From positions 276,385 to 340,384 of the forward strand of contig NZ_JAFKCW010000005.1 of the NCBI RefSeq assembly GCF_017254835.1: a DNA stretch of 64,000 nucleotides, read 5' to 3'. This DNA comes from Algoriphagus aestuariicola (lineage in GTDB: Bacteria; Bacteroidota; Bacteroidia; Cytophagales; Cyclobacteriaceae). Below are positions 18,351-27,725 of the stretch, one piece after another. Made by a program: the position numbers and the translations under genes. Each line of letters starts with the position of its first letter. The stretch's first letter is position 1. The notes beneath the pieces were generated by a model. It worked only from the letters and a program-made list of their open reading frames with translations. It made no database searches and was not told where the DNA came from.

Positions 18351-18542
18351 GTTTTAGTACCGGAGTTTGGATGCTTATGCCAAATTTTCCGGTTGGAGCT
18401 AAGGCTGGAGTGTTTGGTTTTCAATGCAGATTTCTGCCGATTGTCAAATAAATTGGCAGGTAGGGAAGAGTTATGGAATTTTTTAGGGCAAAAGTCTAAA
18501 TTTGACAAGCTTGCCCTTTCAAGGCTAAAAAACCCCATTACC

Positions 18543-19934
18543 ATGAGAATTTTCCCCCTACTCCTTTGTCTTTTGATTGGCACTGGAAGTATTGCGCGGC
18601 AGCGCCCAGTCCAAGACAGACCCAATGTCATCATCATCCTTACGGATGACCAAGGCTACAAAGATGTAGGGTTCAACGGCAGCACTGATATCCCCACGCC
18701 TGGGATAGACCGCATAGCCAAAAATGGCGTAGTTTTTACGTCTGGCTACGTATCCTATGCCGTCTGCGGACCTAGCCGCGCAGGTCTGCTCACCGGCAGG
18801 TATCAGGACAGGTTTGGCTTTTCCAAAAACCCGCTTTTCGCCCCAAATGATCCTAAGATGGGCTTGCCACTCAGCGAGGAGACGATGGCTGATCTGCTGA
18901 AAAGAGGAGGTTACACCACGGCAGTCTTTGGCAAGTGGCACATGGGAGCGCATCCCGACCTTCATCCTAATAAACGTGGTTTTGACGAGTTTTACGGTTT
19001 CCTATCTGGAGGGCACAACTATTTTCCAGAGGACTATACCATCGCAGACATCAAGGATGCCAGATCCCAATATGATGGCTACCGTACCCGACTGCTTCGC
19101 AACACAGAGCGGGTGGATGAGACAGAGTACCTCACGGACGCGCTGTCTCGGGAGGCCATTGACTTTGTGGAGAGAAATCATGAGACCCCCTTTTTCGTCT
19201 ACTTAGCCTACAATGCGCCGCATACTCCCTTGCAGGCGACCGAGAAATACCTTAGCCGCTTTGCCCACATCGAGGATACTAAGCGTCGTACCTATGCGGC
19301 AATGGTAAGTGCTGTGGACGACGGGGTGGTCGCGCTGCTGGACAAACTGGATGAACTGGGCATCACCGACAACACCCTGGTGTTTTTCCTTTCCGACAAT
19401 GGCGGTCCTTCGCCCCACAATGCCTCGGACAATTCCCCTTTGCGAGGGTTTAAAGGTGACTTCTTTGAGGGAGGTATCCGTGTGCCCTTTGCAGTGCAGT
19501 GGAAGGGCATGATTCCCTCCGGCCTCCGCTATGACCATCCGGTGATTTCTTTGGACATCTTTGCCACAGCCGCCGCTGCCTCCAAGACAAGTCCCAAAAA
19601 TGAACTGGATGGGGTCAATTTGATTCCCTATTTGACCGGGGAAAGCCGGGATCTGCCGCATGAGCAGCTATTTTGGAGAAACTATGAGGCGGGAAAGTTT
19701 GCCGTCCGCACACCGGAAAGCAAGCAGATCACCACTGCCAAGGAAACGTTTCTCTACGATATCCAAAAGGATATCTCAGAGTCGAGAAACCTAGCGGCTG
19801 ACGAAGCCAAGCGTGCAGCAGAACTGAGCGAGCGGGTGGAGAAGTGGAAAAAGTCCCTGATGGACCCGATCTTCATGGGTCTGTCCGAGGACAAAAGATA
19901 CTCCGAGCTCCACCCGGATAGGTTTGGGAAGTAG
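18543..19934 (+). CDS. Exported sulfatase (formylglycine type)
   Basis: 463 residues from the ATG at 18543; the frame runs open to 18312 but that part contains the upstream terminator. A Sec signal covers about residues 1-20. NVIIILTDDQGYKD (metal D35, D36) and the activation motif CGPSRAGLLTG with C75 show the formylglycine type, which needs an FGE or anSME maturase that is not in the window. KWHMG and DNGGPSPHN supply the remaining active-site lysine and metal ligands. It probably removes sulfate from a polysaccharide fragment in the periplasm. A strong terminator follows. The exact sulfatase subfamily cannot be told by eye. Confidence 0.93.
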   Translation: MRIFPLLLCLLIGTGSIARQRPVQDRPNVIIILTDDQGYKDVGFNGSTDIPTPGIDRIAKNGVVFTSGYVSYAVCGPSRAGLLTGRYQDRFGFSKNPLFAPNDPKMGLPLSEETMADLLKRGGYTTAVFGKWHMGAHPDLHPNKRGFDEFYGFLSGGHNYFPEDYTIADIKDARSQYDGYRTRLLRNTERVDETEYLTDALSREAIDFVERNHETPFFVYLAYNAPHTPLQATEKYLSRFAHIEDTKRRTYAAMVSAVDDGVVALLDKLDELGITDNTLVFFLSDNGGPSPHNASDNSPLRGFKGDFFEGGIRVPFAVQWKGMIPSGLRYDHPVISLDIFATAAAASKTSPKNELDGVNLIPYLTGESRDLPHEQLFWRNYEAGKFAVRTPESKQITTAKETFLYDIQKDISESRNLAADEAKRAAELSERVEKWKKSLMDPIFMGLSEDKRYSELHPDRFGK

Positions 19935-19978
19935 AACGAATTCGAGGCCGAAACGCTGTCTGAATTGACGAAAACAAG

Positions 19979-20026
19979 CGCCACAGCTAAGCGGATCAAA
20001 TCCGTGAAGCTGTGGCGTTTTTTTTT
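19979..20026. terminator. Bidirectional terminator after the sulfatase
   Basis: CGCCACAGCT (19979-19988) pairs with AGCTGTGGCG (20008-20017) around a 19-base loop that itself contains GGAT and ATCC. A run of nine T follows at 20018-20026. It serves the sulfatase and may also slow the convergent acyltransferase transcript. Confidence 0.8.
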
Positions 20027-20027
20027 A

Positions 20028-21128
20028 CTATATCCTGAAGAATATCCCCTTGCGGTAGAGGAAGTAGCACAACCCCCACATGGCCGCCAGCGTAGCTATG
20101 GCCGAAACCAGCGCCAATCCATGTTCTCCGAATCCTGTCCAAGAGAGAAACCCGCTGGTGAAGATGGCCAAGGTGCTATTGAGCCAACGGCCGAGGATCT
20201 CGGCAAAGAGGTAGATGAAGATCGAATTCATCCCCACGACTAGAAAGAGGAAGATGCCTTGGCGCTTGTTTTTCACGTCTACGAGCCAATAACTGAAGGC
20301 CAGTGCCAGCAGCGCCCAACCTCCGGAGGCGAAGGCAAAGGCTGTGGTGCTGATTCGCTTGATGATCGGAGTAATCCCCGCCCAGTCCAGTCCGTAGCCT
20401 ATCGCTAGTCCAATGACGCCCGCAATGACAAAAATCTTAATCTTTTCCGCAGCGGGTTTGGCAGAAAGTAGGACGTTACCGCAGATCGCTCCCCAGATCG
20501 TATGGGCTGCCGTCGGGATGCAATTGATGGCGACCCAACCCCCATTGTTGATCTTGCCCATAAGAATTTGGTCGGTATAGTTGCCGAAGTTAGTGCCGTG
20601 GACAAAAGGTGTCTCAGGATTGTAAATTCGGTAAAGGACTTCGGTCAAGGCCAGCAGTCCCAATGAAGTACCCAGTTGGATTTTCCATCCCTTGTCGATC
20701 AGGAGATAGGTGACCAGCACCGTAAAGGAAAGCTGTGTCAATACGTTCCAGAGTTCGAATACTAGCTTACCCGCGTAGATGCAGTGCAGACCGGTACCAA
20801 AGAGAAACAGAAGCAGGCATCGCTTGAGAATATGGCGTGTGACAGCGCTGCGGTTTTCTGATAGAGCCAGTCTTTTGTTGAGCGAAAAAGGCATGGCCAC
20901 ACCCACGATAAACATGAAAAAGGGCTGGATCAAATCCCAAAATCTAAGTCCGTTCCATTCGTGATGGGTAAACTGGAGGAAAAAGGGATAGAGGCTACTG
21001 CCATCTGGAAAAAGCTCGAGCAAAGCATCGTAGACATGGGCTGCCTCCGCGATGAGCAAAAACATGGTCAGGCCTCTAAACAGATCCAATGAAACCAGTC
21101 TTTGGGTGGGTGGGATGGTTGGGGTCAT
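20028..21128 (-). CDS. HGSNAT-like membrane acyltransferase (DUF5009-type)
   Basis: 366 residues with about ten membrane segments. The opening RLVSLDLFRGLTMFLLI is the hallmark of the heparan-alpha-glucosaminide N-acetyltransferase-like family, with HHEWNGLRFWDLIQPFF following. Later segments include GMNSIFIYLFAEILG. Related bacterial proteins (NagX-like) are linked to amino-sugar use and to transfer of acyl groups across the inner membrane. It follows cbpM by 61 bases on the same strand. The acyl acceptor is unknown; the nearby sulfatase makes an extracellular glycan plausible. Confidence 0.85.
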   Translation of the reverse strand: MTPTIPPTQRLVSLDLFRGLTMFLLIAEAAHVYDALLELFPDGSSLYPFFLQFTHHEWNGLRFWDLIQPFFMFIVGVAMPFSLNKRLALSENRSAVTRHILKRCLLLFLFGTGLHCIYAGKLVFELWNVLTQLSFTVLVTYLLIDKGWKIQLGTSLGLLALTEVLYRIYNPETPFVHGTNFGNYTDQILMGKINNGGWVAINCIPTAAHTIWGAICGNVLLSAKPAAEKIKIFVIAGVIGLAIGYGLDWAGITPIIKRISTTAFAFASGGWALLALAFSYWLVDVKNKRQGIFLFLVVGMNSIFIYLFAEILGRWLNSTLAIFTSGFLSWTGFGEHGLALVSAIATLAAMWGLCYFLYRKGIFFRI

Positions 21129-21189
21129 TCAGGATTTTGGGTTTGGAATAGTGGGGGTAGGACCAGGATTTGTTTCGAAACTGGATAGG

Positions 21190-21501
21190 CTAGAAGCTTT
21201 CATCTTCTTTTACGCCCAGCTCCTTGAGTTTGCGCCTCGCCTCCTGCAGCTCCTTGTTGAGTGTTTCCACTTTGTCGAGTAGGCGAAAGATCACGTCTAT
21301 GCCTTCTGGATTTATTTGGAGGTCTTGATGGATCCGAATCATTTTTTCAAGCAAGCTGAGTTTTTCTTCGGGCAAATATTGGATTTCTTCCACCGTATAC
21401 AATTCTATCAATCCCAGCTCGCTCAAGGAGTCGATGAAGGAAACCTCGATCTTATAGTGAGTGCATAGGGTTTCGATGAGTATGAGTTTAGGATTTGCCA
21501 T
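21190..21501 (-). CDS. cbpM: Chaperone modulator CbpM
   Basis: 103 residues, mostly helical. It resembles the MerR-like helical modulators of CbpA ([20 protein letters not shown] and a C-terminal coiled coil [18 protein letters not shown]). CbpM binds the J-domain of CbpA and keeps it from stimulating DnaK. The gene overlaps the 3' end of cbpA by 14 bases, so translation is coupled. Confidence 0.88.
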   Translation of the reverse strand: MANPKLILIETLCTHYKIEVSFIDSLSELGLIELYTVEEIQYLPEEKLSLLEKMIRIHQDLQINPEGIDVIFRLLDKVETLNKELQEARRKLKELGVKEDESF

Positions 21502-22402
21502 GATGTCGGAGTTTTCTCAGTTGTTCGAAAAGTTGTTTTTCCGCTTCACTTAGGTTGGTTGGGTTTTTCACGGCGTAGGTGAGGATCAGGTCTCCAAATT
21601 CGCCTTCCATTTTGTACCGGGGAAATCCTTTTCCCTTTAGGCGGACCTTGGTTCCACTTTGCGTTTCAGAGGGCACTTTGAGTTTCACCTTTCCATCGAA
21701 GGTTTCCGCTACGATCTCACCGCCGAGGATCGCGGTATATAGATCCAAATCTACTGTAGCGAAGAGTTGGTCTCCTTCCCGCTGAAAGGCGGTGTCGTTT
21801 TCCAGATGGAATTTGATGTATAAGTCGCCATCGGGACCTCCATTGACTCCTTTTCCACCTTTTCCCTTGATCTTGATCGTCTGTCCGTCGGCAATCCCAG
21901 CCGCGATAGTCAGCCTGATTTTTTCTCCGTTTACGGTGAGTACCTGCTGGTGGGTACGGTAGGCGTCCCTAAGGTTTAGATGCAGCTCAGCGTGATAGTC
22001 TTGTCCCCTAAACTTCGCCCGCCTGCCGCCCTGACTGAAGCCTCCGCCGCTGCTTCCAAACATCGATTCAAAAAAATCCGAATAGTCCGACTCTGAAAAT
22101 CCCCCTCCAAAATCCCCGGTATCCGGTCTTTGGCGATAGGTGTAGCCCCCGGAATCCCGCTGTTCGAACTGTTCTGCGTGCTTCCAGTCCTTGCCATACT
22201 TGTCGTACTGCTTACGCTTTTCGGAATTGCTGAGCACTTCATTGGCTTCATTGATTTCCTTAAACTTCCGATCTGCTTCCTTGTCGTCCGGATTAACGTC
22301 CGGGTGGTATTTCCGAGCGAGTTTTCGGTAGGCTTTTTTGACGTCTGCTTCGGTGGCATCTTTTGGGATACCAAGCGTCTGGTAATAATCAATAAAATCC
22401 AT
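21488..22402 (-). CDS. cbpA: DnaJ-like co-chaperone CbpA
   Basis: 304 residues from the ATG at 22402 (a TTG two codons earlier is possible). The J-domain at 1-70 carries HPD (33-35). A Gly/Phe/Arg-rich linker (about 85-125) leads to two C-terminal substrate-binding domains. There is no zinc-finger region, which separates CbpA from DnaJ. It stimulates DnaK ATPase and may bind DNA. It lies downstream of an Old Yellow Enzyme gene and overlaps cbpM. Confidence 0.93.
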   Translation of the reverse strand: MDFIDYYQTLGIPKDATEADVKKAYRKLARKYHPDVNPDDKEADRKFKEINEANEVLSNSEKRKQYDKYGKDWKHAEQFEQRDSGGYTYRQRPDTGDFGGGFSESDYSDFFESMFGSSGGGFSQGGRRAKFRGQDYHAELHLNLRDAYRTHQQVLTVNGEKIRLTIAAGIADGQTIKIKGKGGKGVNGGPDGDLYIKFHLENDTAFQREGDQLFATVDLDLYTAILGGEIVAETFDGKVKLKVPSETQSGTKVRLKGKGFPRYKMEGEFGDLILTYAVKNPTNLSEAEKQLFEQLRKLRHHGKS

Positions 22403-22526
22403 TGGCAAGTAATTTTGCTAGGTTGGGGAGATTGCAAATGCTACCTGACTAAATATAGTCACTATGGCGATATCCGGGAAATTTCCGTCCCGGAAATGCT
22501 CATACGTTTGCGATTGCCTTTCCGGA

Positions 22527-23621
22527 TTAGACTTCGACTTTTTGGTTTAGGAGAGGATAGTCGATATATCCTTTTTCTGTACCGCCGTACATGGTTTTGG
22601 GATCGGCTTCGTTTAAATCCGCATCCAGTTCAAATCGTTTTGGAAGATCAGGATTGGCAAGAAAAAGTCTTGCGTAGGAAATGGCATCCGCTTTCCCTTT
22701 AATCAATTCTTTTTCGCCGGACTCTCGGTCGTAGTTGGCATTGGCGATGAGGCTAGTCTTCACCAAGTCGCCAAATAGAGCGACGTCGTTTTCGATTGGA
22801 TAGCGCGGCAAGAGATCTGCGTCGGGACTTCTTCGAGCCAGTTCTATGAAGGCCAAGTCCAAACCGTTGATTTTTTCGATCAGATAGGAGAAAGTGCCAA
22901 CCGGATCTTCCAGTTGGATCCCATTGTTGGTGCCGAGCGGAGACAGCTTCACGCCAACTTTGGAGGAGCCGATCGCTTCGCAGATTGTCTCCAAGGCTTC
23001 CAGCATAAAACGGCATCGGTTTTCCACTGATCCTCCATATTGGTCTTTTCTATGGTTCGAGCTATCCGCAAGAAACTGGTTGGGCAGGTAGCCATTCGCG
23101 CCATGGAGCTCGACTCCATCAAAGCCTGCCTCTATTGCATAAAGTGCCGCCTGTCGGTAGTCGAGGATGGTTTGCCGAATATCCTCGAGAGACATTTCCC
23201 TTGGGGTTTCGAAGTCTTTCATGCCTTCCGACGTGAAGTGACGCTGTCCTTCAATCGCAATGGCCGATGGTGCTAGGGGAAGCTTGTTGGAGCGGTCGAC
23301 GGAATGGCCGACCCTGCCCGTATGCCATAGCTGGGCAAAGATCAATCCTCCCTCATCGTGAACGGTCTCGGTGACTTTTTTCCAAGCTTCCACCTGTCCC
23401 GAAGTGTAAAGGCCGGGTGTGAATGGGCTTCCTATTGCGTCTTTCGAGATATTGGTCGCCTCGCTGAGGATGAGACCTGCGCTGCTGCGCTGGGCATAAT
23501 ACGTGGCGGTCATTTCCTGGACCAGTCCGTCTTCAGGTGCGCGACTGCGGGTCATAGCAGCCATGACCATCCGGTTTTTGAGTTGAAGATCCCCGATTGT
23601 GGTTGGAGTTAAAAGTTTCAT
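22527..23621 (-). CDS. Old Yellow Enzyme family alkene reductase (NemA-like)
   Basis: 364 residues, an FMN-dependent TIM barrel. The start NRMVMAAMTRSRA binds FMN, and the active-site motif ELHGANGYLPNQF gives H173, N176 and Y178. The tail includes GGTEKGYIDYP as in NemA-like reductases. Such enzymes reduce electrophilic alkenes, nitro compounds or quinones with NADPH and are often induced by electrophile stress. It is first in a minus-strand series before cbpA, which fits a stress role. The start ATG is at 23621; a palindrome lies 59-74 bases upstream and could be its operator. Confidence 0.93.
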   Translation of the reverse strand: MKLLTPTTIGDLQLKNRMVMAAMTRSRAPEDGLVQEMTATYYAQRSSAGLILSEATNISKDAIGSPFTPGLYTSGQVEAWKKVTETVHDEGGLIFAQLWHTGRVGHSVDRSNKLPLAPSAIAIEGQRHFTSEGMKDFETPREMSLEDIRQTILDYRQAALYAIEAGFDGVELHGANGYLPNQFLADSSNHRKDQYGGSVENRCRFMLEALETICEAIGSSKVGVKLSPLGTNNGIQLEDPVGTFSYLIEKINGLDLAFIELARRSPDADLLPRYPIENDVALFGDLVKTSLIANANYDRESGEKELIKGKADAISYARLFLANPDLPKRFELDADLNEADPKTMYGGTEKGYIDYPLLNQKVEV

Positions 23622-23938
23622 AGTTGGTTTGTTTAGAAGTGTTAAAGTTTTTGTTTCAGTCGATCAGGTCGGGAATTTGTTCCCCAGATGGGGAATGCGT
23701 GTACTCGGTACCCTTGTATCAGGCAGTTCCCAATGTTTGGTCTCTCCCGGCCCATAAATCCCATTTATTGAAAACAAGCCCCGAAAAGGGTATGGATTTC
23801 CGAGCCAGCTTTACAGACAGGTGCCTAAACGATGCCAAAGGCAGGAGATGAAAGTGTCAGATGGTAGCGTGCAGTAATTTTAACCTTTGGAGAGAATTTT
23901 TAACTAGGAGCCAAGGTTGCTCATGTGCAACTTGCCGG
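23622..23938. other. Divergent intergenic region with palindrome
   Basis: About 320 bases between the alkene reductase (minus) and a hypothetical exported protein (plus). It contains the palindrome described at 23680-23695. No other gene-like content is visible. Confidence 0.45.
23680..23695. promoter_or_regulatory. TTCCCCA-n2-TGGGGAA palindrome, copy 2 (candidate operator)
   Basis: TTCCCCA (23680-23686) and TGGGGAA (23689-23695) with a two-base spacer, 59 bases or more upstream of the alkene reductase start codon. Position and symmetry suit a repressor site for that gene. A similar element at 16982-16998 argues that a shared regulator or a repeat family is involved. Confidence 0.45.
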
Positions 23939-24934
23939 ATGCTCATCCGCCAATTTCTTTTAGTCGGGTTACTATTCGTTTTCTTTTCCGCCGAAGGGCA
24001 GGATTATTTGGACTACCACCGTTCTGTTCGAGCGATCGAGGCCTCACTTCTGCAGGAGGAATGGGAGGAGGCTTTGGCACTTACGCTACGTTTGGAGCGG
24101 GATTTCGAATTTCTTTTCAAAAAAGACCTCAAGATTGCACTCCAGCTTGCTTATCGCGTAGGGGATTCCGTGTCTTTCCGGAGGTTTTCAGGAAAGGCTT
24201 TTGAAAGGGGTTGGGATTGGAAAAAAGCAAAAAAGGAACTTAGGGATAATTCCGACTTTGAGCTGGGGCTGGGCGACTCCTTGAAATCCATATCAAAACG
24301 TACACGAAGAATTCCCGTGCCCTACCCAGAAATCCGGGAACAGGTAAAGCGGCTTTTCATCCAGGATCAATGGCAGGCCTTGGGAGGTTTGTTCACCTTT
24401 TCAGCAGAAAGGCAGGATCGCTATGCCGAAAAGAAATTTGCGCCAAAGGCAAAGAAAAGGGTGGAGGAAATTCGAAGTATCATGGATCAAGTCGGTTATC
24501 CCGGAGAGATGTTGATCGGCAATTCGGTTTGGGCCTCAACGATACTTTCGCACTACAATTCGATTTCCGAACGCTTTGCAAAAGCCGATACGCTTTACCC
24601 CGCACTCAAAGACTCCCTTCGACGAGACTTGGGTCTTGGCAAGATTTCGCCCTTTGAGTTTACCCTGATCGACAATTGGTATCAATCCATAGTGTCAGGA
24701 CGTCAGGTTGAGTCCTATGGAATTTTGGAGAGAGAAGTCAGCGACGAGGCACTTCCCATGGTGGATACAAATCGTTTGGCGGTTGGCTTGCCCACTGTAG
24801 CGGATTATAATCGACTCTTGGATTTGCAGGAGAAAAACGGGATTCGACTGTTTTTTGGTGAGGCTTGGGGAAGCAACTCTCCCATTGAGATAAAAAATAA
24901 AATCCCGCCCAGCAGTCGTCAGGCGGGATTTTGA
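23939..24934 (+). CDS. Hypothetical exported protein
   Basis: 331 residues from the ATG at 23939, where a clear Sec signal starts (MLIRQFLLVGLLFVFFSAEGQ). The mature part is charged and mainly helical, with aromatic-rich motifs such as ERGWDWKKAKKEL and HYNSISERF. I recognise no family; it resembles tetratricopeptide-like, secreted Cytophagales proteins of unknown role. The last twelve codons fall inside the hairpin terminator, which is odd. It is probably a single gene divergent from the alkene reductase. Confidence 0.65.
   Translation: MLIRQFLLVGLLFVFFSAEGQDYLDYHRSVRAIEASLLQEEWEEALALTLRLERDFEFLFKKDLKIALQLAYRVGDSVSFRRFSGKAFERGWDWKKAKKELRDNSDFELGLGDSLKSISKRTRRIPVPYPEIREQVKRLFIQDQWQALGGLFTFSAERQDRYAEKKFAPKAKKRVEEIRSIMDQVGYPGEMLIGNSVWASTILSHYNSISERFAKADTLYPALKDSLRRDLGLGKISPFEFTLIDNWYQSIVSGRQVESYGILEREVSDEALPMVDTNRLAVGLPTVADYNRLLDLQEKNGIRLFFGEAWGSNSPIEIKNKIPPSSRQAGF
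24899..24932. terminator. Bidirectional terminator overlapping a gene end
   Basis: AAAATCCCGCC (24899-24909) pairs with GGCGGGATTTT (24922-24932). A-rich and T-rich flanks make it work in both directions. It serves the plus-strand hypothetical gene, whose stop codon is inside the right arm, and the convergent DUF2911 gene. Confidence 0.75.
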
Positions 24935-24947
24935 AGAAGGCACAGTG

Positions 24948-25544
24948 TTAAAACTGGCTTTTGAACTGCTCGATTTTTTGATCCGCTTGTGTGTCTACCT
25001 GGAATGAGACCGATACTTTTTCCCAAGCCATGGTGACGGTAGCGACTTTGTTGTTTTCAGCGGAGATGGTGTAGATCAGCCGCTCGGTGTTTTCGCCCAT
25101 CTTAGGTGCGGATTTTACCGCGACGGCATCGTCGGCAGCCACCGCTGCTTCGTCGATTTTGCCATCCTTAGTATAGGCGTACACGCTTTCAGCTTTTTTG
25201 TTCAAGTGGATTGTCCATTCTCCTGTAGCAGCCGGCGTGATGAAGATGGAGTACTTGCCTGCCGGAAGGTTTTTTCCGCCGACACTGACTCCGGTGCTAA
25301 ACTCGATAATGGTCTGGTTGTTTGCCCCAGCTCTCCAAGTTTCTCCGTATTTGTGGAGTTCTCCGAAAATTTTCCTTCCCTTCACTCCAGGCGAGGAATA
25401 GGAGATGCTGATCTTGGTAAAGCCTACGTTTTGTGAAACAAATGCGGAAGGGCTAGCTGCTGGTGCTTGCAGCTGGGCCATTGCGGCAAAGGACGAGGTG
25501 ATGAACAGCGTGAAGGCAAGTAGCAAGGATTTGGTGTTTTTCAT
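24948..25544 (-). CDS. DUF2911 exported protein
   Basis: 198 residues with a Sec signal (LLLAFTLFITSSFAAMAQ). The DUF2911 core is evident: PRVKGRKIFGELH-like text (here PGVKGRKIFGEL), GETWRAGANNQTIIEFS, GGKNLPAGKYSIFITP and GEWTIHLNK. The family is common and highly expressed in Bacteroidota, is periplasmic or outer-membrane associated, and has no known function. It is transcribed toward a shared terminator. Confidence 0.9.
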   Translation of the reverse strand: MKNTKSLLLAFTLFITSSFAAMAQLQAPAASPSAFVSQNVGFTKISISYSSPGVKGRKIFGELHKYGETWRAGANNQTIIEFSTGVSVGGKNLPAGKYSIFITPAATGEWTIHLNKKAESVYAYTKDGKIDEAAVAADDAVAVKSAPKMGENTERLIYTISAENNKVATVTMAWEKVSVSFQVDTQADQKIEQFKSQF

Positions 25545-25581
25545 GGGTTTGTTCGATATGGATTTAAGGAGGGAAAGCTAC

Positions 25582-25631
25582 AAAAAAACCGACTGGGTTA
25601 GGAGCTTTCTTGCAAAGCTTCCCCCAGTCGG
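25582..25631 (-). terminator. Terminator of the exported TIM-barrel gene
   Basis: On the minus strand CCGACTGGG (25623-25631) pairs with CCCAGTCGG (25589-25597) and is followed by seven T (plus-strand A-run 25582-25588). A smaller AAGCTT-type inverted pair sits in the loop. It ends the gene at 25658-26485. Confidence 0.75.
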
Positions 25632-25657
25632 ATTAGGTATTCACTAGGCGTTGGGGC

Positions 25658-26485
25658 CTATTTTTTCAATTGACTTTGGATAAAAGCCACACTCTGAGGA
25701 ATCTGCTCCACCGACCGACTGCTTTCATCCTCGATCACGAGGTATTTAGTTCCTTGCTTTTTTGCTTCTTGGATCAATCCTGCGATATCGATGTCCCCCG
25801 TACCTAGAACGACGTTGGTTTCTACGTCGCCGTGTCCATCAGCAGATCCATTTGTGCCTTTCTTCCGGTCTTTGAGATGGAGCTGGGGGAATTTGCCGGG
25901 ATATTTCTTCATGATGGCCAGAGGGTCGCCTCCGCCCATCTTTACCCAAAACACATCCATGTTGAATTGGAAGTTTTTGGCATTTTCCAACATATAGTCC
26001 ATTGGGGTTCCAGAGCCGGAGTTGGCAAACTCATAGCCATGGGGATGATAGGTCAAGGTTATCCCTTCTTTGGCCAGCATTGCGCCGGTTTTGTTGAACA
26101 GCTCTGTTGCCGCTTTGATGTCTTCCATAGAGATAGGCCCTTCTGTATGAGGGATCCAGTAGCAGGTGGCGTACTTGGCACCGTGTTTTTTCGCATCGGC
26201 GATGATGCCTTCGGGATCGGATTTCAGTCTATTGTAGTCGGCACCCACCCCCACGATCCGGAGATTGTTGTCTTTGAGCAGTTTGGAATATTCGGCATCC
26301 GACATGCCATAGCCGCCGCCTCCTTCAAGAGCCGATATCCCCCAGTCGGAGATCATTTGGTGGTATTTGACAGGATCGACCTTCATCTCGTTTCGAAGGG
26401 AGTAAAGTTGAAGGGCAATTTCCTGAGCTTTCAGACCCAGGGGGGCGATGAGGAACATCGCCAAAAACAGGGATTTGAATTTCAT
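25658..26485 (-). CDS. Exported TIM-barrel sugar isomerase/epimerase family protein
   Basis: 275 residues with a Sec signal (FLAMFLIAPLGLKAQE). The mature part is an AP-endonuclease-2/xylose-isomerase-like barrel: IALQLYSLRNEM at the start, ITLTYHPHGYEF (metal histidine), FNMDVFWVKMGGGDP (metal aspartate), LHLKDRKKGTNG and GTGDIDIAGLIQEAK. Secreted members of this family occur with exported dehydrogenases in Bacteroidota and are thought to act on keto-glycosides. It is divergent from a Tat-exported beta-propeller protein 101 bases away. The substrate is unknown. Confidence 0.88.
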   Translation of the reverse strand: MKFKSLFLAMFLIAPLGLKAQEIALQLYSLRNEMKVDPVKYHQMISDWGISALEGGGGYGMSDAEYSKLLKDNNLRIVGVGADYNRLKSDPEGIIADAKKHGAKYATCYWIPHTEGPISMEDIKAATELFNKTGAMLAKEGITLTYHPHGYEFANSGSGTPMDYMLENAKNFQFNMDVFWVKMGGGDPLAIMKKYPGKFPQLHLKDRKKGTNGSADGHGDVETNVVLGTGDIDIAGLIQEAKKQGTKYLVIEDESSRSVEQIPQSVAFIQSQLKK

Positions 26486-26586
26486 AGTCTAGGGTATTTT
26501 GGATATGCTGTAAGCTATGGATTTTTGAAGATTCAGGAAAGATGTTAAGGGCATTTTCCCTAAATTGTCTGCCCAGCATTCTATTT

Positions 26587-27627
26587 ATGAATTCAAGAAG
26601 AAAATTTATCCAAAACACTTCCTTACTAGGATTAGCAATGAGCATTAAACCCGATTTTTCCCTTTTGGCGGCCCAAGACCAGATACTCGGTCACGGCGAT
26701 TTCAAATACAAAGTCGACACCAAATGGGGCAATCTCGATCCGACCAAAGTCCCGGTGGTAAACTGCCATGAGATGGTCATGGATCGCAAGGGTCGCATGA
26801 TCATGCTGACTGACGAGGCCAAAAACAACGTGATCATCTATGACCAGTCCGGTAAGCTTCTCAGCACATGGACACTTGGATTGGATCGCGCACACGGACT
26901 TTCTCTTGTAGATGAGGGGGACGCTGAGTACCTCTGGGTAGTGGACAATGGGGGCAAAGTGGTCAAGACTAGCCTAGATGGTAAAGTGGTGGCGGAAATT
27001 TCCTCCCCGCTGACCAACGAAATCTATACCGAAAAAATGCCTTGGGTACCGACGGAAACAGCCGTTGCACCCAACGGAGATCTTTACATTGCCGATGGCT
27101 ATGGCTCCCAGTTTTTCCTCCAATACGACAAAGACGGAAACTTTGTCCGGAAATTTGGCGGAAAGGGCAATCAAGACGCGCAGTTTAGCACGGCCCACGG
27201 GATAGCGATCGACCAGCGTGGAGGAAAGGCTCCAACGCTTCTTTGTACCTCCAGAGGGCACAATTCCTTCAAGCGGTTTACTATGGATGGAGAATATTTG
27301 GAGACCATTTTTCTCCCAGGGGCATTTGTCTGCCGTCCCGTGATCCATCGGGAAAACCTCTATGCCGGGGTTTGCTGGTCGCGACTAAGATATCTCGAAC
27401 AGACGGACAACTCAGGTTTTGTAACTATCCTGGACAAAAACAACAAGGTTGTCTCCAATCCAGGAGGAACGGCTCCAGAATACCGAAATGGGGAGCTCCA
27501 AATTATGCTTCAAAAGGAGCCGGTGTTCAAGCATTGTCACGATGTGTGTATTGATCAGGACGAGAACATCTATGTCTGCCAGTGGAATGCCGGAAAAACA
27601 TATCCGATCAAGTTGACCAGGGTGTAG
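26587..27627 (+). CDS. Tat-exported six-bladed beta-propeller (NHL-type) protein
   Basis: 346 residues from the ATG at 26587, where a twin-arginine signal starts (NSRRKFIQNTSLLG). The rest is built of NHL-like blades: HGLSLVDEG, VAPNGDLYIADGYGSQF, FGGKGNQDAQFSTAHGIA and VCIDQDENIYVCQWN. It resembles peptidyl-alpha-hydroxyglycine amidating lyase-like or SMP-30-like propellers. The Tat route suggests it folds, possibly with a metal, before export. It is divergent from the exported TIM-barrel protein, which suggests a shared substrate. Confidence 0.85.
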   Translation: MNSRRKFIQNTSLLGLAMSIKPDFSLLAAQDQILGHGDFKYKVDTKWGNLDPTKVPVVNCHEMVMDRKGRMIMLTDEAKNNVIIYDQSGKLLSTWTLGLDRAHGLSLVDEGDAEYLWVVDNGGKVVKTSLDGKVVAEISSPLTNEIYTEKMPWVPTETAVAPNGDLYIADGYGSQFFLQYDKDGNFVRKFGGKGNQDAQFSTAHGIAIDQRGGKAPTLLCTSRGHNSFKRFTMDGEYLETIFLPGAFVCRPVIHRENLYAGVCWSRLRYLEQTDNSGFVTILDKNNKVVSNPGGTAPEYRNGELQIMLQKEPVFKHCHDVCIDQDENIYVCQWNAGKTYPIKLTRV

Positions 27628-27725
27628 TGGGTATTTGGTATCTAGTATTCAGTACCAAGTAGCCAGTATCAAGAGGATTGGCGGGTAGCGCAGTCCCAAA
27701 TCTCAAATCTCTAATAACTAAAGCT

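Noticed and set aside
18312-18542. Upstream extension of the first sulfatase
   Set aside because: It would include the terminator of the previous gene, and the Sec signal starts at 18543.
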